Positions 34,285-43,699 of a stretch of 64,000 nt of DNA are shown one piece after another (the first letter of the stretch is position 1; the number at the start of each line of letters is the position of its first letter). The notes beneath the pieces were generated by a model. It was not told the origin of the DNA and searched no databases. It was given only the letters and a program-made list of their open reading frames with translations. The translations under genes and the position numbers were made by a program. The DNA comes from Vibrio artabrorum (GTDB lineage: Bacteria; Pseudomonadota; Gammaproteobacteria; Enterobacterales; Vibrionaceae), in NCBI RefSeq assembly GCF_024347295.1, contig NZ_AP025458.1:620001-684000 (forward strand), read 5' to 3'.

Positions 34285-34899
34285 GTGGAACTTTACGATA
34301 GCGAAGAGCAACAAGTTGAAGCCATTAAAGATTGGTGGAAAGAGAACGGCAAAGCCGTCATCTTTGGTGCGGTTATTGGTCTGGGGGGGCTATTTGGTTG
34401 GCGCTACTACCAAGATTCCGTTGTTGAAGCACGCGAAGCCGCTTCAGAAAACTACACCTCTGTTATTTCGACTCTTGCTGCTAAAGGCGTTGATGCTCAA
34501 TCTGATATTCAAGCTTTCATCGACGCAAACAAAGACGCTGAGTACTCAGTACTTGCTGCGATGCAATTAGCAAAAGTACAAGTACAAGCGGGTGAGCTAG
34601 CGGCTGCACTAGAACAGCTTGAGTGGGCAAAGTCGGCCACTAAAGATGTGGCACTTGAGCCACTGCTGACTTATCGTGTCGTTCGTATCAAAGCTGAGCA
34701 AGGTGAATTTGATGCAGCATTGAAGGATCTAGAATCGCTTAAGGATGAATCTTGGAAAGGCCGAGCAGCAGAACTGCGTGGTGATATCTTACTTCGTAAA
34801 GGTGACACCGCTGCAGCTTACACCGCTTACTCTGAAGCACAGCAAGCTGCTGATGCGAGCCAAACGCTTCAAATCAAACTTGACGACCTAGCTAAATAA
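34285..34899 (+). CDS. yfgM: YfgM, ancillary SecYEG translocon subunit
   Basis: A 204-residue protein with a GTG start after AGGA. It has a cytosolic N-terminus (ELYDSEEQQVEAIKDWWKEN), one membrane helix (about 24-42) and a periplasmic TPR-like domain. It is a partner of PpiD at the Sec translocon. bamB starts 10 bp later. Confidence 0.92.
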   Translation: MELYDSEEQQVEAIKDWWKENGKAVIFGAVIGLGGLFGWRYYQDSVVEAREAASENYTSVISTLAAKGVDAQSDIQAFIDANKDAEYSVLAAMQLAKVQVQAGELAAALEQLEWAKSATKDVALEPLLTYRVVRIKAEQGEFDAALKDLESLKDESWKGRAAELRGDILLRKGDTAAAYTAYSEAQQAADASQTLQIKLDDLAK

Positions 34900-34909
34900 G
34901 GCACTTGGC

Positions 34910-36070
34910 ATGAAGAAGATCTTTCCAAAAGTGGCGTTGTGTGCGATTGCTCTTAGCTTATTAGCTGGCTGTGCGAGCGAAGAAGACACGGTTATCATGG
35001 CTCCCTTACCAACAGTCAATAGTGAGTTCACGCCTCAACAGGAGTGGTCTACATCGGTTGGTGATGGAGTAGGTCATTATTTTTCAAAACTAACGCCAGA
35101 ATTGGCTTACGGCAAAGTGTTTGTTGCAAGCCGTGAAGGTATGGTTAAAGCGCTTGACCCTGAAACAGGCAAAGAGCTGTGGAAAGTCGATCTTGAGAAA
35201 GAAGTACAGGCTCGTTTATCGGGAGGCTTAACAGCAGCATACGGTAAAGTGTTTGTTGGTTCTGAAAATGGCGAAGTGATCGCGATGGATGAATCAACGG
35301 GCGAAGAGCTGTGGCGTGTACCAGTAAAAGGCGAGGTGCTTGCCTCTCCCGCGACCGATAGCAATATGGTACTCGTTCACACGAGTCGCGGTATGATGAT
35401 CGCATTAGATCAAGAGAGCGGTGAGCAAAAGTGGACAATCAGTACTGAAGTGCCAAGCTTAACACTGCGTGGTGACAGTACACCTGTTGCGGTTTCTGGT
35501 GGTGTATTCTGGGGGACAGCAAATGGTCGTTTAGCTGCTGCTATCATTGACCATGGTCAGTTAATTTGGCAACAGCCTGTCGGTACACCTAAAGGGGCAA
35601 CGGAAATTGATCGCTTGGTTGATGTTGATGCATCTCCTGTCGTTCTTGGTGGTACTTTGTATACCGTTGGCATCAATGGGCAGCTGATTGCTATCGACCT
35701 TCGTTCTGGTAAGCCGATTTGGAAACGGAACTATTCGTCTGCGATCGATCTTGCCAGTGATGGTAGCCGTTTGTTTGTCGTGACAGATAAAGATCATGTG
35801 GTTGCCGTTGATGCTCGCAGTGGTACTGAACTTTGGAGTACTTCATTGCTAGAAAATCGCTTACTGACAGCTCCTGTTATTATTAACGGTTATGTCGTTG
35901 TGGGCGACAGTGAAGGTTATCTGCATTGGTTAGATCGTTCATCTGGCGAGTTTGTTGCTCAACAATTCGTTGATGATAGCGGCTTTTCAGTTGCGCCAAT
36001 TGAATTACCGGAAGGCTACTTAGTGACAACTCGCAATGGCGATGTGAAGAAACTGACGATTAGCCAATAA
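34910..36070 (+). CDS. bamB: BamB, outer-membrane protein assembly lipoprotein
   Basis: A 386-residue lipoprotein: signal peptide with lipobox LLAGC (lipidated Cys about 21), then an eight-bladed beta-propeller built from repeats such as VFVGSENGEVIAMDESTGEELWRV (in pieces at about 105-130). It serves in the Bam complex that inserts beta-barrel proteins into the outer membrane. Confidence 0.96.
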   Translation: MKKIFPKVALCAIALSLLAGCASEEDTVIMAPLPTVNSEFTPQQEWSTSVGDGVGHYFSKLTPELAYGKVFVASREGMVKALDPETGKELWKVDLEKEVQARLSGGLTAAYGKVFVGSENGEVIAMDESTGEELWRVPVKGEVLASPATDSNMVLVHTSRGMMIALDQESGEQKWTISTEVPSLTLRGDSTPVAVSGGVFWGTANGRLAAAIIDHGQLIWQQPVGTPKGATEIDRLVDVDASPVVLGGTLYTVGINGQLIAIDLRSGKPIWKRNYSSAIDLASDGSRLFVVTDKDHVVAVDARSGTELWSTSLLENRLLTAPVIINGYVVVGDSEGYLHWLDRSSGEFVAQQFVDDSGFSVAPIELPEGYLVTTRNGDVKKLTISQ

Positions 36071-36091
36071 AAGCGTGATATAATTCACAGT

Positions 36092-36127
36092 CGGCTCCTG
36101 GTTGGTAACAGTCAGGAGCCGTTTTGT
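36092..36127 (+). terminator. Intrinsic terminator after bamB
   Basis: CGGCTCCTG (36092-36100) and CAGGAGCCG (36113-36121) form a perfect 9-bp stem, followed by TTTTGTTGTT. It ends the rodZ-bamB unit before der. Confidence 0.85.
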
Positions 36128-36227
36128 TGTTAAAAATTAATAAACCGTGTGGTTATAGGTAAGAGTTTAAACTTGCGAACAAGTGCTTACCTATAACTAC
36201 ATTTAGAGAAAAATTGTAGAGGTTGTT

Positions 36228-37712
36228 ATGGTACCTGTTGTTGCTCTAGTAGGGCGTCCAAACGTAGGAAAATCTACGTTGTTTAACCGATTGACTCGAA
36301 CTCGTGATGCATTGGTTGCGGATTTCCCTGGCTTAACGCGTGACCGTAAATATGGTCACGCTCATTTCAGTGAGCATGACTTTATTGTTATTGACACTGG
36401 TGGTATCGACGGTACTGAAGAAGGCGTTGAAACGAAAATGGCTCAACAGTCGCTAGCAGCGATTGATGAAGCTGATGTCGTTCTATTTATGGTCGATGGC
36501 CGTGCAGGTCTAACACCGTCTGACGTAGCGATTGCAAAGCACCTACGTCAACTAGAAAAGCCTTCAATGCTGGTCGTAAACAAAGTTGATGGTATCGACC
36601 CTGATGCAGCAAGTGCTGACTTTTGGCAACTTGGTGTAGAAGACATGTACCAAATCGCTGCGGCGCACGGTCGTGGCGTTACAGCACTCATCGACCTTGC
36701 GCTTAATCCATTCGCAGAAGCACTAAAAGCTGAGAATGGCGAAGTAAGCGATTTGACTGAGTTTGAAGACGAAGATGAAGAAGAGCAGGTTGAATTTACT
36801 GAAGAAGAAGCTGAAGAAGAATTCAAGCGCCTTCAAGATCAACCGATCAAACTCGCGATCATTGGCCGTCCTAACGTAGGTAAATCAACGTTAACAAACC
36901 GTATTCTTGGTGAAGAGCGTGTGGTTGTTTACGATATGCCAGGTACGACTCGTGACTCTATCTACATCCCAATGCAGCGTGATGAGCGTGAATACGTTCT
37001 AATCGATACTGCGGGTGTTCGTCGTCGTAAAAACATCAACGAAACGGTAGAGAAGTTCTCAGTGGTTAAAACACTGAAAGCGATTGAAGATGCTAACGTT
37101 GTATTGCTGCTTATCGATGCTCGCGAAAACATCTCTGATCAAGATCTAAGCTTGTTAGGCTTTGCGTTGAATGCTGGTCGTTCAATTGTTATTGCCGTAA
37201 ACAAGTGGGATGGCCTAGATAACGACGTTAAAGAACGCGTTAAGAAAGAGCTAGACCGTCGCTTAGGTTTCGTTGACTTCGCACGTATTCACTTTATCTC
37301 GGCACTTCACGGTACCGGTGTGGGTCACTTGTTTGAGTCTGTACAAGAAGCTTACAAGTCAGCGACGACTCGTGTTGGTACTTCGGTTCTCACTCGTATC
37401 ATGAAGATGGCGACGGATGATCACCAACCGCCGATGGTTCGTGGCCGTCGTGTCAAACTGAAATACGCACACGCTGGTGGCTACAACCCACCGATTATCG
37501 TTATCCACGGTAACCAAGTTCGTAACTTGCCAGATTCATACAAACGATTTTTGATGAACTACTACCGTCGTTCACTAGAAATTATGGGTACCCCTATTCG
37601 CATTCAATTCCAGAACAGCGAGAACCCATTTGAAGCTAAGACAAACAAGCTGACAATTTCTCAAGAACGTAAACGTAAGCGTATGATGAGCATGGTTAAA
37701 GGTCGTAAGTAA
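36228..37712 (+). CDS. der: Der (EngA), tandem-GTPase ribosome assembly factor
   Basis: A 494-residue protein with two GTPase domains: G1 motifs [12 protein letters not shown] (about 8-19) and [12 protein letters not shown] (about 212-223), with NKVD and NKWD G4 motifs. A Glu-rich linker separates them (about 165-200) and a KH-like domain ends the protein. It is essential for 50S subunit maturation. Confidence 0.97.
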   Translation: MVPVVALVGRPNVGKSTLFNRLTRTRDALVADFPGLTRDRKYGHAHFSEHDFIVIDTGGIDGTEEGVETKMAQQSLAAIDEADVVLFMVDGRAGLTPSDVAIAKHLRQLEKPSMLVVNKVDGIDPDAASADFWQLGVEDMYQIAAAHGRGVTALIDLALNPFAEALKAENGEVSDLTEFEDEDEEEQVEFTEEEAEEEFKRLQDQPIKLAIIGRPNVGKSTLTNRILGEERVVVYDMPGTTRDSIYIPMQRDEREYVLIDTAGVRRRKNINETVEKFSVVKTLKAIEDANVVLLLIDARENISDQDLSLLGFALNAGRSIVIAVNKWDGLDNDVKERVKKELDRRLGFVDFARIHFISALHGTGVGHLFESVQEAYKSATTRVGTSVLTRIMKMATDDHQPPMVRGRRVKLKYAHAGGYNPPIIVIHGNQVRNLPDSYKRFLMNYYRRSLEIMGTPIRIQFQNSENPFEAKTNKLTISQERKRKRMMSMVKGRK

Positions 37713-37730
37713 ACCTTTCCAATAGATTTG

Positions 37731-37758
37731 ATACCCGAGCCTGCCTCGGGTATTTTTT
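37731..37758 (+). terminator. Intrinsic terminator after der
   Basis: ATACCCGAG (37731-37739) and CTCGGGTAT (37745-37753), then seven T. Confidence 0.9.
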
Positions 37759-37843
37759 TAAGCAAAATTCACGTTAAGCCATAACAATATTTTTTTATCA
37801 TCATGGCTTAACGAATCCGACTAGATTCCAAAAGAAGAACGAT

Positions 37844-38746
37844 ATGACAACTAGCGATTCAATAACCTCAACGACTGCCGTCACTCCAACTATCACTCAG
37901 TTTTGCCATCAAACTTGGCAACTTGATGCTAAGGTATTGCATATTGACAGCGATGAGAGCAAAACTTATCTGATCACAGATATGACTCCTTTTCATCCTG
38001 TAAGCCATATTTGGCCAGATCATCCAGCAGACAAAGGTGTTGTGAGTATGGGTGACACGCACTACCAAGTCGAAGATTGTCTGGTTGGTGCAGTAGAACA
38101 ATCCACTGGAAAACTTTTAGTATCAGCAGATATCCCTGTTAAGCGCGATACGGAAGGTTGGGCGTTCGTGGTTGTCCATCAGTTACCGCCATCCGCTTCT
38201 ATGATTCATGTTGACGACGAAGTCATGTTATCCGTTGATAAAGCGTATCAAGCCAGTTTGAGCCGTGGTCATAGTGCTGGCCACATCGCTTTCTTAGCAT
38301 TGAATAGAGTATTGGCTGAAAGCTACTGGCGTAAAGATGCGGACCGAAAAGATCCGTTAGGTAACTATGACTTTAATAGTTATGCGCAAGTGACCAGTTT
38401 TGTAACACCAGATCTGTGTACCGATAAGTATCGTTTAGGCAAAACTTTGAAGAAACGTGGTTTGAATGTCGCTAATATGCTGGAAAACCTTGCAGGTATT
38501 GAAGCGAATGTGAATCAAGTGATTGCTGACTGGCTTGCCGAATCAACGTCAGTCGCAATGAAGTTAGAGGGTCAGGCACTGACCGATTCTCGTTACTGGG
38601 AATGGCAACTTGATGCTGACACTTTGGTCTCCATTCCTTGTGGTGGAACCCATATTGAGCGCATGTCAGAACTTAAAGCACTATCGGTAAGGTTAACCCA
38701 GTTAGATGAGCAGCATATTGAAATGCTCACGCATGTAATTCGATGA
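37844..38746 (+). CDS. AlaX-like metal-dependent hydrolase (predicted aminoacyl-tRNA editing fold)
   Basis: A 300-residue protein. The paired zinc motifs of the alanyl-tRNA synthetase editing domain are visible: H143-x3-H147 in RGHSAGHIAFLAL and C266-x3-H270 in PCGGTHIERMSEL. An N-terminal beta domain (about 15-110) resembles the AlaX N-terminal barrel. Such free-standing proteins hydrolyse mischarged tRNA, usually Ser- or Gly-tRNA(Ala). The substrate here is inferred from the family only. It is monocistronic. Confidence 0.75.
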   Translation: MTTSDSITSTTAVTPTITQFCHQTWQLDAKVLHIDSDESKTYLITDMTPFHPVSHIWPDHPADKGVVSMGDTHYQVEDCLVGAVEQSTGKLLVSADIPVKRDTEGWAFVVVHQLPPSASMIHVDDEVMLSVDKAYQASLSRGHSAGHIAFLALNRVLAESYWRKDADRKDPLGNYDFNSYAQVTSFVTPDLCTDKYRLGKTLKKRGLNVANMLENLAGIEANVNQVIADWLAESTSVAMKLEGQALTDSRYWEWQLDADTLVSIPCGGTHIERMSELKALSVRLTQLDEQHIEMLTHVIR

Positions 38747-39036
38747 TTCAACGTATCACTCGAAATTACTTATTCTGTTTTTGTGGTTTTTAACTAACTT
38801 TTTCAGTGTGAAAGTCTGTTAAAAATTGAAATGCAGCACATGTAACTTATGCTTTCGGTGAGTGGTGATATAAATGTTCTTTTTGGGGTAGATCGCTGAT
38901 CAAAATAGATAAAGCAAAAGATCAACCAATGATCTTCGATCTAACATGCCACTTATTTCGTGTGTTATTATTAACCAATAACAAGTTTGCATCAGAACAA
39001 GCATGAATCCATTGACACAATTGAAAGCTTTAGCCA

Positions 39037-40041
39037 ATGAAACAACAATTTTTATTAGAAGGACATCGCGCGGTAAACAGTTTACTTCGAAAGCTTGCTC
39101 TTGGAATGGATCGTCAGGATTTAAACCATAAGATCATTCAGCTTACCGAACAACTTTTTGGGCAACGTGTTGCTTCAATATTACTGCTCAACTCAGAGTC
39201 GAATACCTTGCACCTCGAATGTGCTCCTAACTTGCCCGATTTTTATAATCAGCAGATAGAAGGGATCGAAATTGGTATTGGGGTCGGTTCTTGTGGAGAG
39301 GCGGCAGCACTTAAGAAAGGCGTTATTGTCTCCAATATTAATACCCATCCAAACTGGGCACCTTTTTTAACCCTAACCAATCAAGCAAACTTACACGCTT
39401 GTTGGTCAGTGCCCATAATCTCATCCCATGGCCAAGTGTTGGGTACATTCGCGATTTACAGTCGCACTCCCTCTAACCCTCATGAGTTTGAATTAGAGAT
39501 CTTGGAGCTACTGGCTTCCTTGTATTCGGTAGCGTTAGAGAAGTATGAACTTGAGAACCAGCTTAATTTTTTTGCTAACCATGATTCTCTAACCCATTGC
39601 TTGAATCGCCGTGCACTGCTAAGTGAAGTTGAGAAAGTTTTAACGAAACGGTGTTTTGCGAATAAAGAGTTGGCGTGCTTGTTTGTTGATGTCGATAAAT
39701 TCAAATCAATAAACGATACATTTGGTCATAGTTTTGGTGATAGGGTGCTATTGATTATCGCTAAAGTTCTTGATGAGGAAACCTCAACATGTTCTAAAGT
39801 TGGCCGTTATGGGGGGGATGAGTTTGTGGTGTTTTCTTGCTTTGATAATCAAGTCAGTGTAGTTAACTTCTATCACGGCCTACAGCGAGCCTTGGAGCAA
39901 GCACTCTTTATTAACGGCATTCAGTTTACAGTCAGTATGGGTTTTTCTTATACGAAGGATCCGGAGTCGTTAGAAGCTTTGATCGCACAAGCGGATCAGA
40001 GCATGTACCAAATCAAGCAAGCTAAATCTCAGCAGCCGTAG
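39037..40041 (+). CDS. GAF-GGDEF diguanylate cyclase
   Basis: A 334-residue protein with an N-terminal GAF sensor (about 25-165) and a GGDEF domain (about 178-330). The active site RYGGDEFVVF (259-263 is GGDEF) is intact, and metal residues appear in FVDVDKFKSINDTFGH. No RxxD inhibitory site precedes GGDEF (the residues are TCSK), so product feedback is likely absent. No membrane segments. The ATG at 39037 lacks a ribosome site, so the true start may lie in another frame at 39003. Confidence 0.88.
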   Translation: MKQQFLLEGHRAVNSLLRKLALGMDRQDLNHKIIQLTEQLFGQRVASILLLNSESNTLHLECAPNLPDFYNQQIEGIEIGIGVGSCGEAAALKKGVIVSNINTHPNWAPFLTLTNQANLHACWSVPIISSHGQVLGTFAIYSRTPSNPHEFELEILELLASLYSVALEKYELENQLNFFANHDSLTHCLNRRALLSEVEKVLTKRCFANKELACLFVDVDKFKSINDTFGHSFGDRVLLIIAKVLDEETSTCSKVGRYGGDEFVVFSCFDNQVSVVNFYHGLQRALEQALFINGIQFTVSMGFSYTKDPESLEALIAQADQSMYQIKQAKSQQP

Positions 40042-40074
40042 GTTGTAACAATAGTAATGAATTAGGAAATGCTA

Positions 40075-40302
40075 ATGAGTGAAAATATCTGCCCTAAGTG
40101 CCAGTCGGAATTAGATTGGGATGGTAAGTACCATTGTGGAAGTTGTCAGGTCCACTTTAATAAAATTGGTTTTTGCCCAGAGTGCAACGATCAATTAGAG
40201 AAGCTTCAAGCTTGTGGGGCTGCAAGCTACTTCTGTAACGGCGATTGCAACGAACTTAAATCTAAGTCGCGAGTAAAATTCGAATTTCAACAAACTGAGT
40301 AG
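40075..40302 (+). CDS. yfgJ: YfgJ-like zinc-ribbon protein
   Basis: A 75-residue protein from the ATG at 40075, which lies 7 bp after AGGA; an ATG 6 bp upstream is in frame. Zinc-ribbon pairs are CPKC, CGSC and CPEC, then CGAASYFCNGDC. Length and spacing match E. coli YfgJ, whose function is unknown to me, and which in E. coli also neighbours xseA and der. Confidence 0.8.
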   Translation: MSENICPKCQSELDWDGKYHCGSCQVHFNKIGFCPECNDQLEKLQACGAASYFCNGDCNELKSKSRVKFEFQQTE

Positions 40303-40345
40303 TCTTATCTAGCGATTGCAGGACGATAATCAGTGATGCTTTTTG

Positions 40346-40377
40346 AGGCCCAATATCAAGTTACTGGGCCTTTTTGG
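40346..40377 (+). terminator. Intrinsic terminator after yfgJ
   Basis: AGGCCCA (40346-40352) and TGGGCCT (40365-40371) with a 12-base loop, then five T. Confidence 0.75.
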
Positions 40378-40448
40378 TATTATTCTGGTTGCGCTGGTAT
40401 TCATGTGCACATTGTTTGTACGTTTACATGTGTCTGTTGAATTGAGAG

Positions 40449-41789
40449 CTAGGCCTTGGCAACTCTTGCTGTCACTTGCGATTCAATCACACCGTCTTCA
40501 ACTTGGGTCGTGATCACTTCACCCACCTCCACATCGTTAATGGATGACACTGTCTTGCTCGATGCCGAATGAGTAATGCTGTAGCCACGCTTGAGGGTTG
40601 CCAGTGGGCTCACCGTCTCTAACTTCTCAGCGGCCATGGCTAAGTGGTGGCGAGTAGTCAATAAGGTCTTATCCATCGCATCCAACAGCTTTTGCTCAGA
40701 GCGTTGCAAATGCAGCTTTTGTTCACCAAGGCGTTTTACTGGCGAGTTTAACTGAAGCTGATGTTGCTTGCGCTCAACACCTTGTGCATGTTGCTTTAGG
40801 TATTGAGCCATACCACGACGCAAACGCATGTCTAAGTCATCAAGCTGCTGACTCTGCTTTTGCAGTTGATAGCTCGGGTGTTGTTTTTCTAAGCGGTATT
40901 TCAATGTTTGAGTGGATTGCGCTTGTTTGATTAACAGATGACGAATCGCACCAACTAAGCGAGCGCGTTTCGAGGCAAAGGCTTGCTCTTTATGACTGTT
41001 GTCACGGCTAACCAATTCAGCAGCGGCTGACGGCGTTGGCGCACGCATATCGGCAACGAAATCAGCGATAGTGACGTCCACTTCGTGGCCAACCGCACTG
41101 ATAATCGGGATCTGGCTTGCTGCCATTGTGCGAGCAACGATCTCATTATTGAAGCACCATAAGTCTTCTAATGAACCACCGCCACGACCCACAATCAACA
41201 CATCACACTCGTTGCGCTCATTGGCACGTCCAATCGCTTGAGCAATCTGAATTGCCGCTTCTTCGCCTTGAACCATGGTTGGGTAAATCACAACCGGTAA
41301 TGAAGGATCGCGTCTTTTCAGGACATCAAGAATATCAAACAGCGCAGCGCCTGTTTTTGAGGTGATAACACCAACGCGTTTTGGGTGTTCAGGAAGCGGT
41401 TGTTTACTCGATTGAGCAAAGAGTCCTTCTGCTGCCAAGCTCATCTTCAGTTTTTCAAACTCTTGCTGAAGCTTACCGTCACCTTCTGGCTGCATGCTTT
41501 CGATGATCAGTTGATAGTCACCGCGTGGCTCATAAAGAGACAGACGAGCTTTAACGAGAACTTGATTGCCGTTCTGGGGCTTAAAAGTGACACGGCGGTT
41601 ATTGCCACGAAACATCGCGCACTTAACTTGAGCGCGAGAGTCTTTAAGCGTGAGGTACCAGTGACCAGAGACCGGTGCCGAGAAGTTTGAGATTTCACCA
41701 ACGAGCCAGACTATCCCCATTTCGTTTTCTAATAGGAGACGAACCTCTGAGTTGAGGCGAGAAACAGTGAAGATGTTTGGATTAGTCAT
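40449..41789 (-). CDS. xseA: XseA, exodeoxyribonuclease VII large subunit
   Basis: A 446-residue protein. The N-terminal OB fold (about 1-105, with VGEISNFSAPVSGHWYLTLKD) precedes the nuclease domain with GVITSKTGAALFDIL, DVLIVGRGGGSLEDLWCFN and ISAVGHEVDVTIADFVADMRAPTP motifs. A long coiled-coil region follows (about 290-390). With XseB it degrades single-stranded DNA. It is divergent from guaB. Confidence 0.96.
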   Translation of the reverse strand: MTNPNIFTVSRLNSEVRLLLENEMGIVWLVGEISNFSAPVSGHWYLTLKDSRAQVKCAMFRGNNRRVTFKPQNGNQVLVKARLSLYEPRGDYQLIIESMQPEGDGKLQQEFEKLKMSLAAEGLFAQSSKQPLPEHPKRVGVITSKTGAALFDILDVLKRRDPSLPVVIYPTMVQGEEAAIQIAQAIGRANERNECDVLIVGRGGGSLEDLWCFNNEIVARTMAASQIPIISAVGHEVDVTIADFVADMRAPTPSAAAELVSRDNSHKEQAFASKRARLVGAIRHLLIKQAQSTQTLKYRLEKQHPSYQLQKQSQQLDDLDMRLRRGMAQYLKQHAQGVERKQHQLQLNSPVKRLGEQKLHLQRSEQKLLDAMDKTLLTTRHHLAMAAEKLETVSPLATLKRGYSITHSASSKTVSSINDVEVGEVITTQVEDGVIESQVTARVAKA

Positions 41790-41913
41790 AGAAGCACTAT
41801 CTTTCCTTGAAGGAGGCTCTTTCTTGGTATCTCACAGGGCGTGAGTATGGAAGATAGCGGCAATATAATACATAGCAAGGGGGTAAATGCAAATTAAAAA
41901 TACAAAAATGTGT

Positions 41914-41941
41914 AGCCAAGCGATTTCGCCGTGCGTATAAT
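41914..41941 (+). promoter_or_regulatory. guaB promoter with PurR-like site
   Basis: A consensus -10 TATAAT is at 41936-41941. The 16-mer AGCCAAGCGATTTCGC (41914-41929) matches about 10 of 16 positions of the PurR operator ACGCAAACGTTTGCGT and covers the -35 region. Repression by PurR is inferred. Confidence 0.5.
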
Positions 41942-41946
41942 CCGTC

Positions 41947-42032
41947 TGCAATATCAAATCCAAATCACTTTATTATGCGAAACGATAAAGTTGGATTTAC
42001 TCCTTTTAACACCTTTGTTGTGAGATATTGCA
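41947..42032 (+). other. Structured 5' leader of guaB
   Basis: If transcription starts 6-8 bp after the -10 at 41936-41941, the transcript opens with TGCAATATC (41947-41955), the exact complement of GATATTGCA (42024-42032) that abuts the ATG at 42034. Inside lies a hairpin: AAATCCAA (41956-41963) with TTGGATTT (41991-41998) and CTTTAT (41968-41973) with ATAAAG (41985-41990). Confidence 0.6.
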
Positions 42033-42033
42033 A

Positions 42034-43497
42034 ATGCTACGAATCGCAAAAGAAGCTTTAACTTTTGATGACGTTTTACTCGTCCCAGCACACTCAACCG
42101 TTCTTCCGAACACCGCTGATCTTCGCACTCAGTTAACGAAAAACATTTCTTTAAACATCCCAATGATCTCTGCATCAATGGATACTGTTACGGAAGCGCG
42201 CCTAGCAATTGCCCTTGCGCAAGAAGGTGGTATTGGCTTTATTCATAAGAATATGTCAATCGAGCAGCAAGCTGAAATGGTTCGCCAGGTTAAAATTTAC
42301 GAAGCGGGTGTGGTTTCTCACCCAGTAACCGTAAGTCCTGACGCGACAATCGCTGATGTTATCGCCCTTACCCAAAAACACGGCTTTGCCGGTTTCCCTG
42401 TTGTTACTGAAACAAACGAACTTGTCGGTATTATTACTGGCCGTGACGTTCGCTTTGTGACTGACCTTTCTAAGAAAGTGGATGTTGTAATGACACCTAA
42501 AGCTCGCCTTGCTTCTGTTAAAGAAGGTGCAACTCGTGAAGAAGTTCAAGAGAAAATGCACGAAGCGCGTGTTGAAAAAGTTCTTGTTGTCAATGATGAC
42601 TTCCAACTGACTGGAATGATCACTGCAAAAGATTTCCACAAAGCAGAACGTAAACCAAACGCTTGTAAAGATGAGCGCGGCAGCCTACGTGTTGGTGCAG
42701 CTGTTGGTGCTGGTGCTGGTAATGAAGAGCGCGTTGCTGCTCTTGTTGAAGCGGGCGTAGACGTTCTACTTATCGACTCTTCACACGGTCACTCTGAAGG
42801 CGTACTTAACCGTATCCGCGAAACTCGCGCTGCATACCCTGATCTACAAATCATCGGTGGTAACGTCGCAACTGGCGCTGGCGCTCGTGCTCTTATCGAA
42901 GCGGGTGTTAGTGCGGTTAAAGTTGGTATCGGCCCGGGTTCAATCTGTACGACTCGTATCGTTACGGGTGTTGGTGTTCCTCAAGTAACAGCAATCGCAG
43001 ACGCGGCTGAAGTGGCTAACGAATATGGTATTCCAGTAATCGCAGATGGCGGTATCCGCTTCTCTGGCGATATCTGTAAAGCTATCGTTGCTGGCGCATC
43101 TTGTGTGATGGTTGGTTCTATGTTCGCGGGTACGGAAGAAGCACCGGGTGAAGTGATTCTTTACAACGGTCGCTCGTACAAGTCTTACCGTGGTATGGGT
43201 TCTCTTGGCGCTATGTCTCAAGGTTCTTCTGACCGTTACTTCCAATCTGACAACGCTGCAGACAAGCTTGTTCCAGAAGGTATTGAAGGTCGTATCGCAT
43301 ACAAAGGTCGCCTCAAAGAGATCGTTCACCAACAGATGGGCGGTCTACGCTCAAGCATGGGCCTAACCGGTTCTGCAACGATTGAAGATATGCGTACTAA
43401 AGCTGAGTTTGTTCGTATCTCTGGTGCGGGTATGAAAGAATCTCACGTACACGATGTTCAAATCACAAAAGAAGCACCTAACTACCGTTTAGGTTAA
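42034..43497 (+). CDS. guaB: GuaB, inosine-5'-monophosphate dehydrogenase
   Basis: From the ATG at 42034 it has 487 residues starting [21 protein letters not shown]. The catalytic Cys lies in [17 protein letters not shown], with a paired CBS insert at about 95-200 and the flap [17 protein letters not shown]. It oxidises IMP to XMP, the committed step to GMP. guaA follows after a 202-bp regulatory gap. Confidence 0.97.
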   Translation: MLRIAKEALTFDDVLLVPAHSTVLPNTADLRTQLTKNISLNIPMISASMDTVTEARLAIALAQEGGIGFIHKNMSIEQQAEMVRQVKIYEAGVVSHPVTVSPDATIADVIALTQKHGFAGFPVVTETNELVGIITGRDVRFVTDLSKKVDVVMTPKARLASVKEGATREEVQEKMHEARVEKVLVVNDDFQLTGMITAKDFHKAERKPNACKDERGSLRVGAAVGAGAGNEERVAALVEAGVDVLLIDSSHGHSEGVLNRIRETRAAYPDLQIIGGNVATGAGARALIEAGVSAVKVGIGPGSICTTRIVTGVGVPQVTAIADAAEVANEYGIPVIADGGIRFSGDICKAIVAGASCVMVGSMFAGTEEAPGEVILYNGRSYKSYRGMGSLGAMSQGSSDRYFQSDNAADKLVPEGIEGRIAYKGRLKEIVHQQMGGLRSSMGLTGSATIEDMRTKAEFVRISGAGMKESHVHDVQITKEAPNYRLG

Positions 43498-43503
43498 TAA
43501 TAC

Positions 43504-43519
43504 GTCCAAACGTTTGAAT
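43504..43519 (+). promoter_or_regulatory. PurR-like site after guaB
   Basis: A perfect palindromic core CAAACGTTTG at 43507-43516, identical to the PurR operator core, starting 10 bp after the guaB stop; 11 of 16 operator positions match overall. Confidence 0.5.
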
Positions 43520-43550
43520 AATGTGCTGATTTAGTCGGCACATTATTTTA
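43517..43550 (+). terminator. Hairpin terminator between guaB and guaA
   Basis: AATAATGTGC (43517-43526) and GCACATTATT (43538-43547), extended inward by three more pairs, followed by TTTTA. It would cut guaA off from guaB transcripts at least in part. Confidence 0.75.
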
Positions 43551-43609
43551 TCTACCGCCTGTTTTGTTAAAAGTCCGATTTTCTCAAAACACGGGGTTAA
43601 AGATATCTA

Positions 43610-43625
43610 ACGAAAACGTTTGCTT
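43610..43625 (+). promoter_or_regulatory. PurR-like operator upstream of guaA
   Basis: ACGAAAACGTTTGCTT matches 14 of 16 positions of the PurR consensus ACGCAAACGTTTGCGT. It lies 75 bp before the guaA start, which suggests that guaA has its own purine-repressed promoter. Confidence 0.65.
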
Positions 43626-43699
43626 TATATCTTGAAGAGTTAATCTGAGGTGAGTAAACTCGCCTCCGTTTTATCACATAGCCAATAAGACTGCTTACA

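Noticed and set aside
42256..42639. Minus-strand open frame of 127 codons inside guaB
   Set aside because: Shadow frame of a strongly conserved gene with no independent signals; the same applies to long antisense frames in guaA, hscA, der and queA.
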